64,000 bases of DNA from Cyathus striatus (GCA_025738555.1 JAOVFP010000007.1:4712001-4776000), one strand, 5' to 3'. Shown: positions 1 to 9,117, numbered from the stretch's first letter. Notes: generated by a model not told the origin, from the letters alone. Translations and numbers: made by a program.

Positions 1-740
1 GTAGCAATGAGGGGGGATGCATGCACTCGTTGCTTGACAGATGAGGTGAGGAGAGGAAGGATGTGCACACTCACTCTCATTGCTTGACAGACAAGGTGGG
101 GAGGAGATGCAGGATGCACACACTCTCGCCACTTGACAGACAAGGTGAGGTGAGGAGGATGGGGAATGCACACACCCTCGTTGCTTGACAGGTGAGGTGA
201 GGAGAGGAGAATGAGAGACATGTGCTCATCACTTGCAAGACAAGGTGGGCAGACATCTAGAATGAGGGGAGGAGGTCATGCATCCTCATTGCTTGTTGGA
301 TGAGGTGGGGGAGATGACAGGGGATGCAAACACTCTTGTCGCTTTACAGACAAGGTAGGGAGAGGATGGATTTGCCCACCCACTCTCGTCACTTGACAGA
401 CGAGGTGGGAAGGGGAGGGGGGACATGCATAGAACGTCCTGGTAAGCAACGAGGAGGGGGGACATACACACACTCATCGCTTGACAGACGAGGTGGAGGA
501 GACAAGGACAAGGACAAGGATGCATGCACTCTTGTCACTTGACAGACGAGGTGGGGAGGGGAGGGTGGACATATGAAGATCATCCTGGTAAACGACAATG
601 AGGGGGAGAGGAGGATGGGGGATGCACACAGTGCACTTGTCACTTGCAAGACGAAGTGGAGGACAGACTGGGGGACAGACGAGGGACATGCACTCATCAC
701 TTGTAAGATGAGGTGAGGGAGAGACTGGGGGATAGATGCC
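1..740. repeat. Hairpin-forming minisatellite, array 1
   Basis: About 14 degenerate units spaced roughly 50-60 bp apart. Each is built on a core of the form CTCGTC-ACTTGACA-GACGAG, that is a 6-7 bp inverted repeat around an 8-base loop, with purine-rich spacers. The array runs off the left edge of the window. The same core, with the loop ACTTGCAA or ACTTGTGA, builds the array at 50.0-51.1 kb. Short ORFs crossing it are by-products of the repeat. No gene is seen. Confidence 0.8.
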
Positions 741-1249
741 TAGAATGAGAAGAAAGCAGAGGCAGAGTGAAGAGTAGGGGAGGAGCAGGGGAGGAGAGGG
801 AGGGAATAGGCAAGACAGTGCTCATCATCTGTACAACAAGAGGTGAATGGAGTGAGGGAGAGGGACGAGAGGATGGAAGGAAGAGGGAAGATCTGGGGGG
901 CGCCTTCCGAACAATGAAGTGGCTGTGGCTGTGTGCGGAAATGGCTTGTAACCAGTCCCAATACATCACATGACATCAATGTGTGCGTGTGCGTTGCAAG
1001 TCCATGTTTGCGTCCTGAACGACACCACACCTTTCAGCCTCTTCTTCCTCCCTCCCTCCCTCCCTCATTCTATCGTCACAACAATGACGAGTCTCACAGC
1101 AAAACTCTGTCGACACTTCATCTTCAAACCTCCTCCTTTCTCTTGCATCAAGCTAATGACAAGGGCCTCAATGTCTTCACAACATCCACCAACCACTGCC
1201 ATCTCCTCCCACACTTGACTTGAGATATATGTTAAGATATTAATTGGTA
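741..1249. other. Intergenic stretch, no gene recognised
   Basis: A purine-rich end of the minisatellite passes into a segment with a CCCTCC-type run near 1050. Only short overlapping ORFs on both strands are present, with no recognisable domain or splice structure. Confidence 0.5.
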
Positions 1250-2296
1250 TTGGTGAGTCATTTCTTCATATTCTCTATGTTCTGAAGCTTTCTGTGCCTG
1301 TCTGCTTCGAGTCTGCTTCGTTCCACTCTTCCCTGCAGCTCTATGGCTTGTTATGTGTCTCTCTGAAGCTCTCTGTGTTGACCTGCTTCATTCTCCTTCA
1401 TTCCACTTTGTTCTTCATCATTTAGAGGCTTACTGTGTCTCTCTAAAGCTCTGTGTCAGACTGCTTCACTCACCCTCTTTACTCTTATTCTGTATCTCTC
1501 TGCTTCATTATACTTTGTACTGAAGCCCTATAGTTCGTTCTGTATCACTTTGCTTCGTTTTTATTGTTCTTCAGGAGTTTATTGGCTTATATGTTCATTA
1601 TAGACTTTTTCTCTCCATCTCTGGTGTTCTATATGAGTTTATTTACTCGTTCCCATGTGTCTGGTGCTGTGTATGCTTTTGTAAGCTTGTCTGTTCAATT
1701 CTGGCTTCACCTCATGCTGTATATGTGCTCAGTGGCCTCTCAGTTCGTTCTGGCCTTGTATTTTTGGATCTATGGTTATAAACAAGCTCCTAGCTTGATA
1801 TCTATGATTCTATCTTCGATTTCGTGCTCCTAGCTTCGTATCTAAGCTACTAGTGTTGTCACTGAGCTTATATCTTCATTTCTATGGTTCTCATTTCGTC
1901 TCTATGCTTATTTCTTTGTATCTGCACTTATTTCTTCATCTCTGTGGTTGTCCCTTCATATATGTGTTTATATCTTCATCTCTCTGTTACTATATTTGTG
2001 TCTGTGGTTCTCCTTTAGTATCTGCACTTATTTCTTCATCTCTAAGCTTATTTATTTGTCTCTGTGATTTATTCATCTCTGTGGTTGTCCCTTTGTATAT
2101 GTACTTATATCTTCATTTCTCTGTTACTATCTTCATCTCTGTGGTTCTCCTTTCACATATGTGCATATTTCTTTTTATCTGTGCATATTTTTTGGTCTGT
2201 GAAGTTCTACATTTGTCTCTGTGATTCTCTCTTCACATTTCTGCTTATATCTTTTTCTTTGCACTTATGACTTCATATATCTCATCACTGCACTTC
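1250..2296. repeat. T-rich degenerate tandem repeat, left part
   Basis: Pyrimidine-rich DNA with recurring phrases such as CTTATTTCTTTGTCTCTG and CTTCATCTCTGTGGTT, spaced about 25-40 bp. The same pattern resumes directly after gypsy element A, at 9118-9215, so A inserted into this array. The hydrophobic-looking ORFs here come from TTT/CTT repetition and are not supported as genes. Confidence 0.65.
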
Positions 2297-2668
2297 TGTT
2301 AGCGACAGACGAGCAAAATACTCGAAGCCGAACTTAAACACTCAAACGTGAGAGAGAAGTGAGTCTTATTGCTAATCTGGAATAAACTAGCACAAGAATA
2401 ACGAACTACTAACTAGAAAGACCGTATTTATAGAAAAGAACCATGAAGTAATCGCATGTACATTAACCTACACTACAACGCATGTTACTGTGCTTCTACA
2501 TTAAGAACTCATGTAATACGTATGGCCGAACTGTGCAACTGTGCCCATAGTCATGATGAGTAACGTATGTTGATACGCATGGTGTCCGCATTGTAGGTCA
2601 TGTGACTATCACATGACATAGATAAGATATGATTAGATAAAGATTAGATAAGTGACGAAATCCTAACA
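2297..2668 (-). repeat. 3' LTR of element A
   Basis: A 372-bp direct repeat of 8746-9117, flanked outside by the ACTTC target duplication and inside by the polypurine tract. The single difference from its partner is AGCGAC here versus AGTGAC in the other LTR, a CpG transition. Confidence 0.97.
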
Positions 2669-2683
2669 TTACCCCCCCTTTAA
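2669..2683 (-). promoter_or_regulatory. Polypurine tract of element A
   Basis: On the element-sense strand this reads TTAAAGGGGGGGTAA directly before the 3' LTR TGTTAG, the expected position of the plus-strand primer in LTR retrotransposons. Element B has the same tract at 24658-24672. Confidence 0.8.
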
Positions 2684-2694
2684 GAGTCGTGTCC

Positions 2695-2847
2695 TCACGA
2701 CATTTCAATAGATTCTTCCGGTCGGGGTGGTCGTTCTTGGATTCGAAGGATTATACGAGGAATGTAATGACCGAGTATAAAAATGGCCATGCATAGAATG
2801 AAGATTACAATAACGTAGATCAAAAGAGTGATGTTGTTTGATAACAT
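2695..2847 (-). CDS. 50-aa single-pass membrane protein ORF, env position, element A
   Basis: A 50-codon ORF starts 38 bases after the pol stop and ends just before the polypurine tract. The protein begins MLSNNITLLIYVIVIF. It has one hydrophobic segment at about residues 6-27, then a basic and proline-rich tail (PRII, ERPPRPEE), so the tail is predicted to be cytosolic. An in-frame ATG 18 codons upstream exists only in this copy. The inner ATG is chosen because element B has a stop just upstream of the matching codon. Compared with B (24684-24836) I count 17 base differences, 15 synonymous and 2 replacing (I/V, P/T), with no indel, while the DNA between pol and the ORF has indels. That pattern argues for protein-level selection. 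No known family was recognised. How it would be translated from a downstream position is unknown. Confidence 0.7.
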   Translation of the reverse strand: MLSNNITLLIYVIVIFILCMAIFILGHYIPRIILRIQERPPRPEESIEMS

Positions 2848-2885
2848 TTTCTGAATAATTAATACTTCGTTTGATTCCGTTGTAT

Positions 2886-5800
2886 TTATACATTGGGACA
2901 TTCCGGATTTTCCCGATGAAATTTATTTAGTAGACTTTTTGATCCGGTTAATGACGTGATCGGTTCCCATGTACAATGATCGTAGGAATATCCTTTCCAT
3001 TTTATTTTATAAAGAACCTTCTTCCGATTTATTTTCCAAGCAAGTATAGCTTCTACTTCATATTGTTCTTGATCATCTATCACAACGGCAGGTGGTGGTT
3101 TTGGTTTCTGTTGTGATTTGTATTGTGCCGGAATATGTTTCGTAAGTAGTTGCGTGTTATACACGGGATGTTTTCGGTTCCAGGTTTTCGGTAATTGGAT
3201 TTCATAAGAAGCTAATCCAACCTTCTTTATTACTTTAAAAGGTCTGTATCGTTTGTCATCTAGTTTTGCAACTGGTCTATCGGATTTGATGTTAATGCCT
3301 TCTACGTAAACTAGATCACCAGGTTTATATTCAGGTGACTCTTTTCTATTTCTGTCATATCCACGTTTCATAGCTTCATTGGATAATGTAAGAGCTGCCT
3401 TTGCGTTTTCCCTAGCTTTCGTTATTGTAGATATAAATTCATCTACTCCAATAGTACGTGATGTTCCGTTTGGTCTTATTCCTCCATAAGGGTGATGTCC
3501 ATACATTAAATAAAACGGTGTATATCCTGTTGCTCGATGTACCGTGTCATTATAATTGAATTCAGTGACGGCTATTTTATCTGCCCAATCATCTTGGTCG
3601 TAGTTTACGTAAATCCTAAGATACTGTTCTATCTCTTGATTTACTCTTTCTACTTGTCCATTTGTTTGTGGTCGATATGCAGTAGATAAATTCATTTTTA
3701 TGCCTAATCGTTTCGTGAATTCTTTTGTGAAATGAGATGCGAATTGTGATCCTCGATCACTAATGACACGTTGTGGCATTCCGAAGTTCTTGAATACTTT
3801 TTCTAAATATAATTCTGCTACTCCGGGACTATCAATTTCTTTATTACATGGAATAAAGGCTGCCATTTTTGTAAATCGATCAACGACTACCATTAGGAAA
3901 TCGAATCCTTGTGAATATGGAAGTGGTCCTACAAAATCGATCGATATCATATGCCAGGGTCCTTCTGGAATACTATTAGGATTTAATAGGCCTATTGGTT
4001 TCGATTGATGTATGTTTGTCCTTTGACATGCTTCACATCCTGAAACATACTTTTTTATGTCTGCCATTATTCTAGGCCACCAGTAGTCTCTCGTGATTAA
4101 TTCCATAGTTTTGTATTCGCCATGATGTCCAGATATTGCAGAGTCGTGACATAGTTTAATTATACGTTCTCTTAATTTAGCATTCTTAGGAATGTAAATT
4201 CGGTTTTTCCACGTTATTATACCTTCAGATGACTCGTCCCAATCTTTTGATTTAAGATTAAGCATTTTGACTACTTCTTTATCCTTGTTTTTTCTGGATT
4301 TCCGAACTTGTTCCATTATGTCTTCATCTTCTCCGTGAACTTCATACGTTTGTCTGAAGTGTTCCGGTTTAAGAAGCATAATGTCTTCATTATCGTGTTC
4401 ACCTTGTTCGTGTCCAGCTCTTCGGGATAATAAATCAGCTTTAGTCATTTGGTTTCCTGGTTTATGATGTAACGTGTAATGGAATTCCGATAATTCTGTA
4501 TGCCATCTTGCTTGTCGTCGATTTAGTTTTTGTGGCTTTTTAAAATATTGGAGATTTTTATGATCCATCCAAATCTCGAATATTTGTTTAGCTCCTAAAA
4601 GATACTGTCTCCATGTGTCTAATGCTCTCATTATTGCGAGCATTTCCTTATCATAGATCTCGTAATTCCTTTCAGTTGGACTTAAAGCGTGTGACAGAAA
4701 AGCTATTGGTCTCCATTTCCCGTCAATTTGTTCCTGAGATAATATGGCTCCATTAGCAAAATCAGAGGAATCAGCTTCTACGCGATATTTTCCTTCATCA
4801 TTCGGCATTGCTAAAATTGGTGCCGATACTATTTGGTCCTTTAATTCGGAGAATGCTAATGCTTGATTAAGTTCCCATTTCCATTCATTTTTTCCGGTTA
4901 ATTCATGAAGAGGTTTTGCTATTTTCGCAAATCCTTGAATGAATCTTCGGTAAAAATTTATAAATCCAAGAAATTGTTGAAGTTCTCGTTTATTATTGGG
5001 AACTGGCCAGTCAACTACGGCTTTTACTTTTGCAGAATCCATTCGTACAGAATTCTTTGAAATAATAAGTCCTAAATATTCGATTTCAGCTTTTTCAAAG
5101 AAACACTTTTCTGGTTTAAGATATAATTCATATTGTTCTAATTTCCTAAGAACTCTTTTAACCATTTTTCTGTGTTCTTCTAGTGTTTCGGTGAATATTA
5201 AAATGTCATCCATGTAAACGATTACTGTTCCTTCATTAATTTCCTTTCTGAAGATATCATTCATCATGGTTTGAAATGTGGCCGGGGAATTTGTAAGTCC
5301 GAAAAACATAACCAAAGGTTCGAATAATCCTCTATTAGTTCTAAATGCGGCATACTGTTCGTCTCCTTCTTTGATTCGAACATTATTGTATCCCCATCTA
5401 ATATCTAATTTAGTAAAGTATCGTGCCTTTTTCAATTTATCTATTAACTCTTGAATCAACGGTAAAGGATATCTGTTTTTAACCGTCATTTCATTTAGTT
5501 TTCGATAATCCTGAATTGGTCGTAAAGATCCATCTTTCTTTTTAATGAAAAAGAATGGTGAAGCCCAGGGTGATTTCGAAGGTCTGATACGTCCTGAATT
5601 TAGATTCTCATCAAGGAATTCATCCAGTTGCTTTTGTTCGTCCAGGTTTAATGGATAAATTTTACAATCAAATGATGTAGCTCCTGGGAGTAGTTCGATT
5701 GCATGATCCCATGGTCGTCGAGGAGGAAGTTTGTCGAATGACTCTTTCGCGAATACTTTTTCGAACTCGTGATAATACATTGGAACTGTTTCCTTCCAAT

Positions 5801-6701
5801 GTTTCTTCAGTTTCTGCTGATTTTGTGCTTCAGCTATTTTTGAAGCCGTAGTTTGAAATGCTCTTAGTTCAATTTGTTTGAATATATTAACTGCTATGAT
5901 GTGATCGTCAGATTCAAGATTTATTTGTTCATCTAGATCAGATTCTTCTTCTTCAGGATCCATTGTATTTATTAATGGAGTACATTCTATCGGGCATCTT
6001 GTGAATTTGATTGTTCCTTCTTTCCAGTCTATTTCTGGATTATGAGTTCGAAGCCAATCGTGTCTGATAAACATAGATGCCTTTCCTAGGTTAATGACAG
6101 CTAATTGTAATATTTCTACATGTCTTCCATGTCGTACTCTTAGTTCAACATAGTCGGTAATAGATCCATCACTATTGAGAGTTCCATCAGCGTTATAAAC
6201 TGGAGAGGGTCGTGGATATTTCTTTGTTGTAAGTTGATGTTCCTCTACAAATTTCCGATTAATACAAGTTCCGGTACTTCCGCTATCAAGTAATGCTTTT
6301 AACCCATATGTTCGTTGAGTGTCTAAAGTAGTGACCATTAAATCGAGATCCATCTGATTTCTGTTTGTTCCTCGGATAAATCGTTTGGGTCTTTTTAATT
6401 CTTCCAACGCTGGAATTACATCTTGATCTGAAAGATCATTTAATTCCATAATCGTTTTCTGAATTACTTCGGGTCTTCGTTTAGGATGTGTCCAGATACT
6501 TAATGTGGCAAGTGCCATTTCCGATGTTTGGTCTTTTAATCTCCGTGCGACCCAATACACGTTTCCGGGTTTTACTTCCTGATTAGGGAAGGTGCGCTTG
6601 GTTCTTTCTTTTTGTAATGATACGTATTTCGATTCCAGATCTACCGTAGGTACAGTTACATTAGAAGGTACATAAAATGAGGCCGGCGAGTTCGCGCTCA
6701 C
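2886..6701 (-). CDS. pol: Pol polyprotein (protease, RT, RNase H, integrase, chromodomain), element A
   Basis: An open frame of 1271 codons. Order with approximate residues: retropepsin DSGS 139-142; reverse transcriptase YMDD 496-499; RNase H with VEAD near 644; integrase HHCC zinc finger 852-892; DDE core D922, D982, E1018; C-terminal chromodomain 1214-1262. The frame is -1 relative to gag and the first codon counted is GTG, so it is probably made as a Gag-Pol fusion by frameshifting at 6681-6722. Oddities against element B: the protease motif FIGHDWL reads FIRHDWL here, which could impair it, and the RNase H motif TDHK reads MDHK through an ACG-to-ATG CpG change. The chromodomain is expected to steer integration to particular chromatin, as in other chromoviruses. 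Confidence 0.96.
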   Translation of the reverse strand: MSANSPASFYVPSNVTVPTVDLESKYVSLQKERTKRTFPNQEVKPGNVYWVARRLKDQTSEMALATLSIWTHPKRRPEVIQKTIMELNDLSDQDVIPALEELKRPKRFIRGTNRNQMDLDLMVTTLDTQRTYGLKALLDSGSTGTCINRKFVEEHQLTTKKYPRPSPVYNADGTLNSDGSITDYVELRVRHGRHVEILQLAVINLGKASMFIRHDWLRTHNPEIDWKEGTIKFTRCPIECTPLINTMDPEEEESDLDEQINLESDDHIIAVNIFKQIELRAFQTTASKIAEAQNQQKLKKHWKETVPMYYHEFEKVFAKESFDKLPPRRPWDHAIELLPGATSFDCKIYPLNLDEQKQLDEFLDENLNSGRIRPSKSPWASPFFFIKKKDGSLRPIQDYRKLNEMTVKNRYPLPLIQELIDKLKKARYFTKLDIRWGYNNVRIKEGDEQYAAFRTNRGLFEPLVMFFGLTNSPATFQTMMNDIFRKEINEGTVIVYMDDILIFTETLEEHRKMVKRVLRKLEQYELYLKPEKCFFEKAEIEYLGLIISKNSVRMDSAKVKAVVDWPVPNNKRELQQFLGFINFYRRFIQGFAKIAKPLHELTGKNEWKWELNQALAFSELKDQIVSAPILAMPNDEGKYRVEADSSDFANGAILSQEQIDGKWRPIAFLSHALSPTERNYEIYDKEMLAIMRALDTWRQYLLGAKQIFEIWMDHKNLQYFKKPQKLNRRQARWHTELSEFHYTLHHKPGNQMTKADLLSRRAGHEQGEHDNEDIMLLKPEHFRQTYEVHGEDEDIMEQVRKSRKNKDKEVVKMLNLKSKDWDESSEGIITWKNRIYIPKNAKLRERIIKLCHDSAISGHHGEYKTMELITRDYWWPRIMADIKKYVSGCEACQRTNIHQSKPIGLLNPNSIPEGPWHMISIDFVGPLPYSQGFDFLMVVVDRFTKMAAFIPCNKEIDSPGVAELYLEKVFKNFGMPQRVISDRGSQFASHFTKEFTKRLGIKMNLSTAYRPQTNGQVERVNQEIEQYLRIYVNYDQDDWADKIAVTEFNYNDTVHRATGYTPFYLMYGHHPYGGIRPNGTSRTIGVDEFISTITKARENAKAALTLSNEAMKRGYDRNRKESPEYKPGDLVYVEGINIKSDRPVAKLDDKRYRPFKVIKKVGLASYEIQLPKTWNRKHPVYNTQLLTKHIPAQYKSQQKPKPPPAVVIDDQEQYEVEAILAWKINRKKVLYKIKWKGYSYDHCTWEPITSLTGSKSLLNKFHRENPECPNV

Positions 6702-6722
6702 TGCTGGCCTTGGGGAAAACCC
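6681..6722 (-). promoter_or_regulatory. -1 ribosomal frameshift signal at the gag/pol junction, element A
   Basis: On the element-sense strand the heptamer G GGT TTT sits in gag phase (minus strand of 6716-6722). It is followed by the 6-base spacer CCCCAA and an imperfect hairpin that opens and closes with GGCC (6681-6709). The hairpin contains the gag stop codon. Pol is in the -1 frame and lacks its own ATG. This is the canonical layout of slip site, short spacer and stem. Elements B and C share it. Confidence 0.75.
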
Positions 6723-7937
6723 AATTGCGCAATGAGTAGAGCATGTTGCTCTTCCGATAATTTAGTTACATCCGGTAATTCTACTATTCCACTAGTGGAA
6801 GCTACAGGTATAGAATTGTCCATATTTACGTTACGTTGTACATAAGGTCCGCATGGTTTCTTAGGACATGTGTTGGACATGTGTCCCTTTTCCTTGCAAT
6901 AAAAACATCGTCCTTCTTTTTTTAAGCTGATCGAGATCCATACGATTGCCTCCTTGCGAGACAGTAAGGTTAGATCGATTCGGTGTCTGTTGCGGGGTTT
7001 GTCCGGTTGGGGTCGTGGTGTTAGGCGTGTTAGGTGGTCGAGGGTTGTTTTGGTTTTGGGGTCATGCTTGTTGTGTAATGCGTCCAAAATTTGCCTCTCG
7101 GCGATTCCTCTTGTATTCCGCGGCTTTATCGACCCAATCGATAAGTTTATCGGTGACTTTAAGTCCACCAACTTCCATAAGTCTTCGTGCCAATAGTGGG
7201 TGCATTCCTCGGCGGTATTTGTCTACTAGGGCAACATTATCGAATCCTGATAGGTTCATCCATTGCATAAAGTCGATCGTATAATCTTCAACCGGTCGAT
7301 TTCCTTGTACAACTTTATTAATTTGTTCGATCGCGTTATTTTGGGTTTCCGTTGATATGAAAAAGAATTGTAGTCTTTCTACGAATGTGTTCCACGTTGC
7401 GAAAGGACATCCTGTGGTAAATGCCTCATGTTTTATTGCCGGTGTCGTGTCTGTTGCTGGTATGTCGACTTTTTGTGTGTCCTGTAATGTTGGTTCCTGT
7501 CCGTTGTGCTGTAATTTCCATCTGGCTCGTTCTTCGTTGAACAAGATCAGATCTCCTAAAAATGTGTCAGCCCATCGTTGGGCTCGGTTGTCCTTTCCCT
7601 TTTTGACCTTTGGTAAAGCGATTGTAATCTTTTTCCAATCGTTTGTGATGTTCTTCTCTTGGAAGTATAACATCATTCGCCTGATCCAGTTATTGACCGT
7701 ATGAGGATCTCCCTCATAATCTTCTGGAATCTCGATCTTTTCCCTTGGTTCGGGTCGATCTGCTTTGATTCCTTCGCGTATTTCCGTAATGAATCCTTGT
7801 GTCATGGCAGTGACACTTTCTCCGATAGCCTGTTTATTTTCGGGAGTCATATTGTTCCATCTGGTTATGAACTCGTCTTTCATGAAGATTGCCACTAGGG
7901 CACCAAGAAATCCAATGATCATTTCAATAGTAATCAT
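6698..7937 (-). pseudogene. gag: Gag (capsid and CCHC zinc knuckle), disrupted, element A
   Basis: Homologous along its length to the intact 416-codon gag of element B. The N-terminal 291 codons are open from ATG at 7935-7937 and begin with a hydrophobic stretch (IIGFLGALVAIFM). The frame is closed by TGA at 7062-7064, where B has the Arg codon CGA, a CpG transition. A second lesion is a run of seven A (element sense; T at 6917-6923), one base longer than B, which shifts frame just before the zinc knuckle CX2CX4HX4C. The knuckle and C-terminus remain readable in the shifted frame (6698 to about 6920). The homopolymer lesion could be a sequencing error. The TGA is less likely to be. Confidence 0.9.
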
Positions 7938-7939
7938 TT

Positions 7940-8392
7940 TTAAAGTTCGGGGTCGTCGGGGTATGTCGGTGTAAGGAGTTCTCTACCGTCGTTATCTACG
8001 GTATTGATAAGAGTTTCGTATCCTAATGGGGAATAAAAGTCTTGTTCGAAGAGTGATACGTATCGAGTGGGAGTACTGAATCTGAGACTATCGTCGTGTC
8101 CTGGTTCGGTGATAATAGTGAGGGTACGAAGAATAGGATGAGGTGGAGGAGTAGGGCGACGGGGTGGTGGGATATAGTTGAGGATTTGGTGAAGTGAAGG
8201 ATAGGTGTTTGGATCAAAATCCGAGTCGTCGGAGTCCACCAACACGGCTCTCGGAGTTTGAGGACGGGAATAGGGCGTAGGGTGAGATCGAGGAGTGTAG
8301 ATGGGTACGGATGAAGAGGGAATGTGATAGGAACGGGAACGGAGTGATCGAAGGGTTTGGGAACGAGTAATTGGTGCCACCGTGATAGACAA
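7940..8392 (-). CDS. ATG-less leader ORF upstream of gag, element A
   Basis: About 150 open codons between the structured leader and gag. They end PDDPEL, then TAA, with the gag ATG two bases later. The product would be rich in Pro, Ser and Asp (DSDDSDFD, IPPPRRPTPP). Element B keeps the last 140 codons at about 87% amino-acid identity and without indels over the compared 300 bases, which suggests coding constraint. Neither copy has an ATG: the first codon listed here is TTG. In B a TGA stands at one upstream Arg position. It may be translated after splicing, from a non-ATG start, or not at all. No family recognised. Confidence 0.4.
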   Translation of the reverse strand: MSITVAPITRSQTLRSLRSRSYHIPSSSVPIYTPRSHPTPYSRPQTPRAVLVDSDDSDFDPNTYPSLHQILNYIPPPRRPTPPPHPILRTLTIITEPGHDDSLRFSTPTRYVSLFEQDFYSPLGYETLINTVDNDGRELLTPTYPDDPEL

Positions 8393-8469
8393 GGTATCAG
8401 AAGCTTTTGAGGATGCTCGGAAACTAGCGAGACGTCCTAAGTTTCACGCACACTTTCTTGCAGATAGAA

Positions 8470-8508
8470 CCAGCTGGGGCAACACGTGGTAGCCTCCCCA
8501 GTCACTGG
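8470..8508 (-). promoter_or_regulatory. Conserved leader stem-loop, element A
   Basis: The element-sense leader folds as CCAG, a 3-base bulge TGA, CTGGGG, a 16-base loop, CCCCAG, CTGG. The same fold is present in element B (one outer mismatch) and unchanged in the diverged element C (34379-34417). It lies between PBS and gag, where packaging or dimerisation signals sit in retroelements. That role is inferred. Confidence 0.5.
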
Positions 8509-8732
8509 CGCCGTGCCAAACTTAAGGCAGAGGGCCTTAGATGATCGGTAATTCGGACAGTGTCGGGCTCAACGTTACACCGGTCCTCTCGTACTTCCAA
8601 GTACAACGATCAAGTCTATCGAATGGAGTGTACGTCTGGTCCAAGAGGTCCAAGACGGGGAACGAGGTATAGAAAGAAGTTTTGCCGGGGTTCGGCGAGA
8701 GAAGAGAAGCTCGGGGTCGAGGAATGAGGTAG

Positions 8733-8743
8733 ATTCTTGTGCT
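8733..8743 (-). promoter_or_regulatory. Self-priming primer-binding site, element A
   Basis: Two bases inside the 5' LTR, the element-sense PBS is AGCACAAGAAT. This is exactly complementary to ATTCTTGTGCT in the LTR (minus strand of 8838-8848), which lies 33 bases after the first base of TATAAATA (8874-8881) and so is the predicted RNA 5' end. No tRNA 3'-end complement is apparent. The 11-base pairing matches the self-priming mechanism known for the Tf1/sushi group. Confidence 0.75.
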
Positions 8744-8745
8744 TT

Positions 8746-9117
8746 TGTTAGTGACAGACGAGCAAAATACTCGAAGCCGAACTTAAACACTCAAACGTGA
8801 GAGAGAAGTGAGTCTTATTGCTAATCTGGAATAAACTAGCACAAGAATAACGAACTACTAACTAGAAAGACCGTATTTATAGAAAAGAACCATGAAGTAA
8901 TCGCATGTACATTAACCTACACTACAACGCATGTTACTGTGCTTCTACATTAAGAACTCATGTAATACGTATGGCCGAACTGTGCAACTGTGCCCATAGT
9001 CATGATGAGTAACGTATGTTGATACGCATGGTGTCCGCATTGTAGGTCATGTGACTATCACATGACATAGATAAGATATGATTAGATAAAGATTAGATAA
9101 GTGACGAAATCCTAACA
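8746..9117 (-). repeat. 5' LTR of element A with promoter
   Basis: A 372-bp LTR, 5' relative to the minus-strand element. It contains TATAAATA (minus strand of 8874-8881) and the predicted transcription start at 8848. It is followed by the ACTTC target duplication at 9118-9122. Confidence 0.95.

Larger units (their letters stand above)
2297..9117 (-). mobile_element. Ty3/gypsy chromovirus, element A (full length, gag broken)
   Basis: A complete LTR retrotransposon of 6821 bp. The 372-bp LTRs at 2297-2668 and 8746-9117 begin TG and end CA and differ at one position. The 5-bp target duplication ACTTC lies at 2292-2296 and 9118-9122. Read on the minus strand the order is 5' LTR, PBS, leader hairpin, leader ORF, gag, pol with chromodomain, a 50-codon membrane ORF, polypurine tract, 3' LTR. 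Near-identical LTRs indicate recent insertion. The gag ORF carries a nonsense change and a 1-base insertion, and the protease has a G-to-R change in its FIGHDWL motif, so this copy is probably not autonomous. Confidence 0.97.

Noticed and set aside
1853..2224. 123-codon hydrophobic ORF suggesting a membrane protein
   Set aside because: Comes from T/C-rich degenerate tandem repeats, with no conserved domain. The repeat continues at 9118 without the frame.
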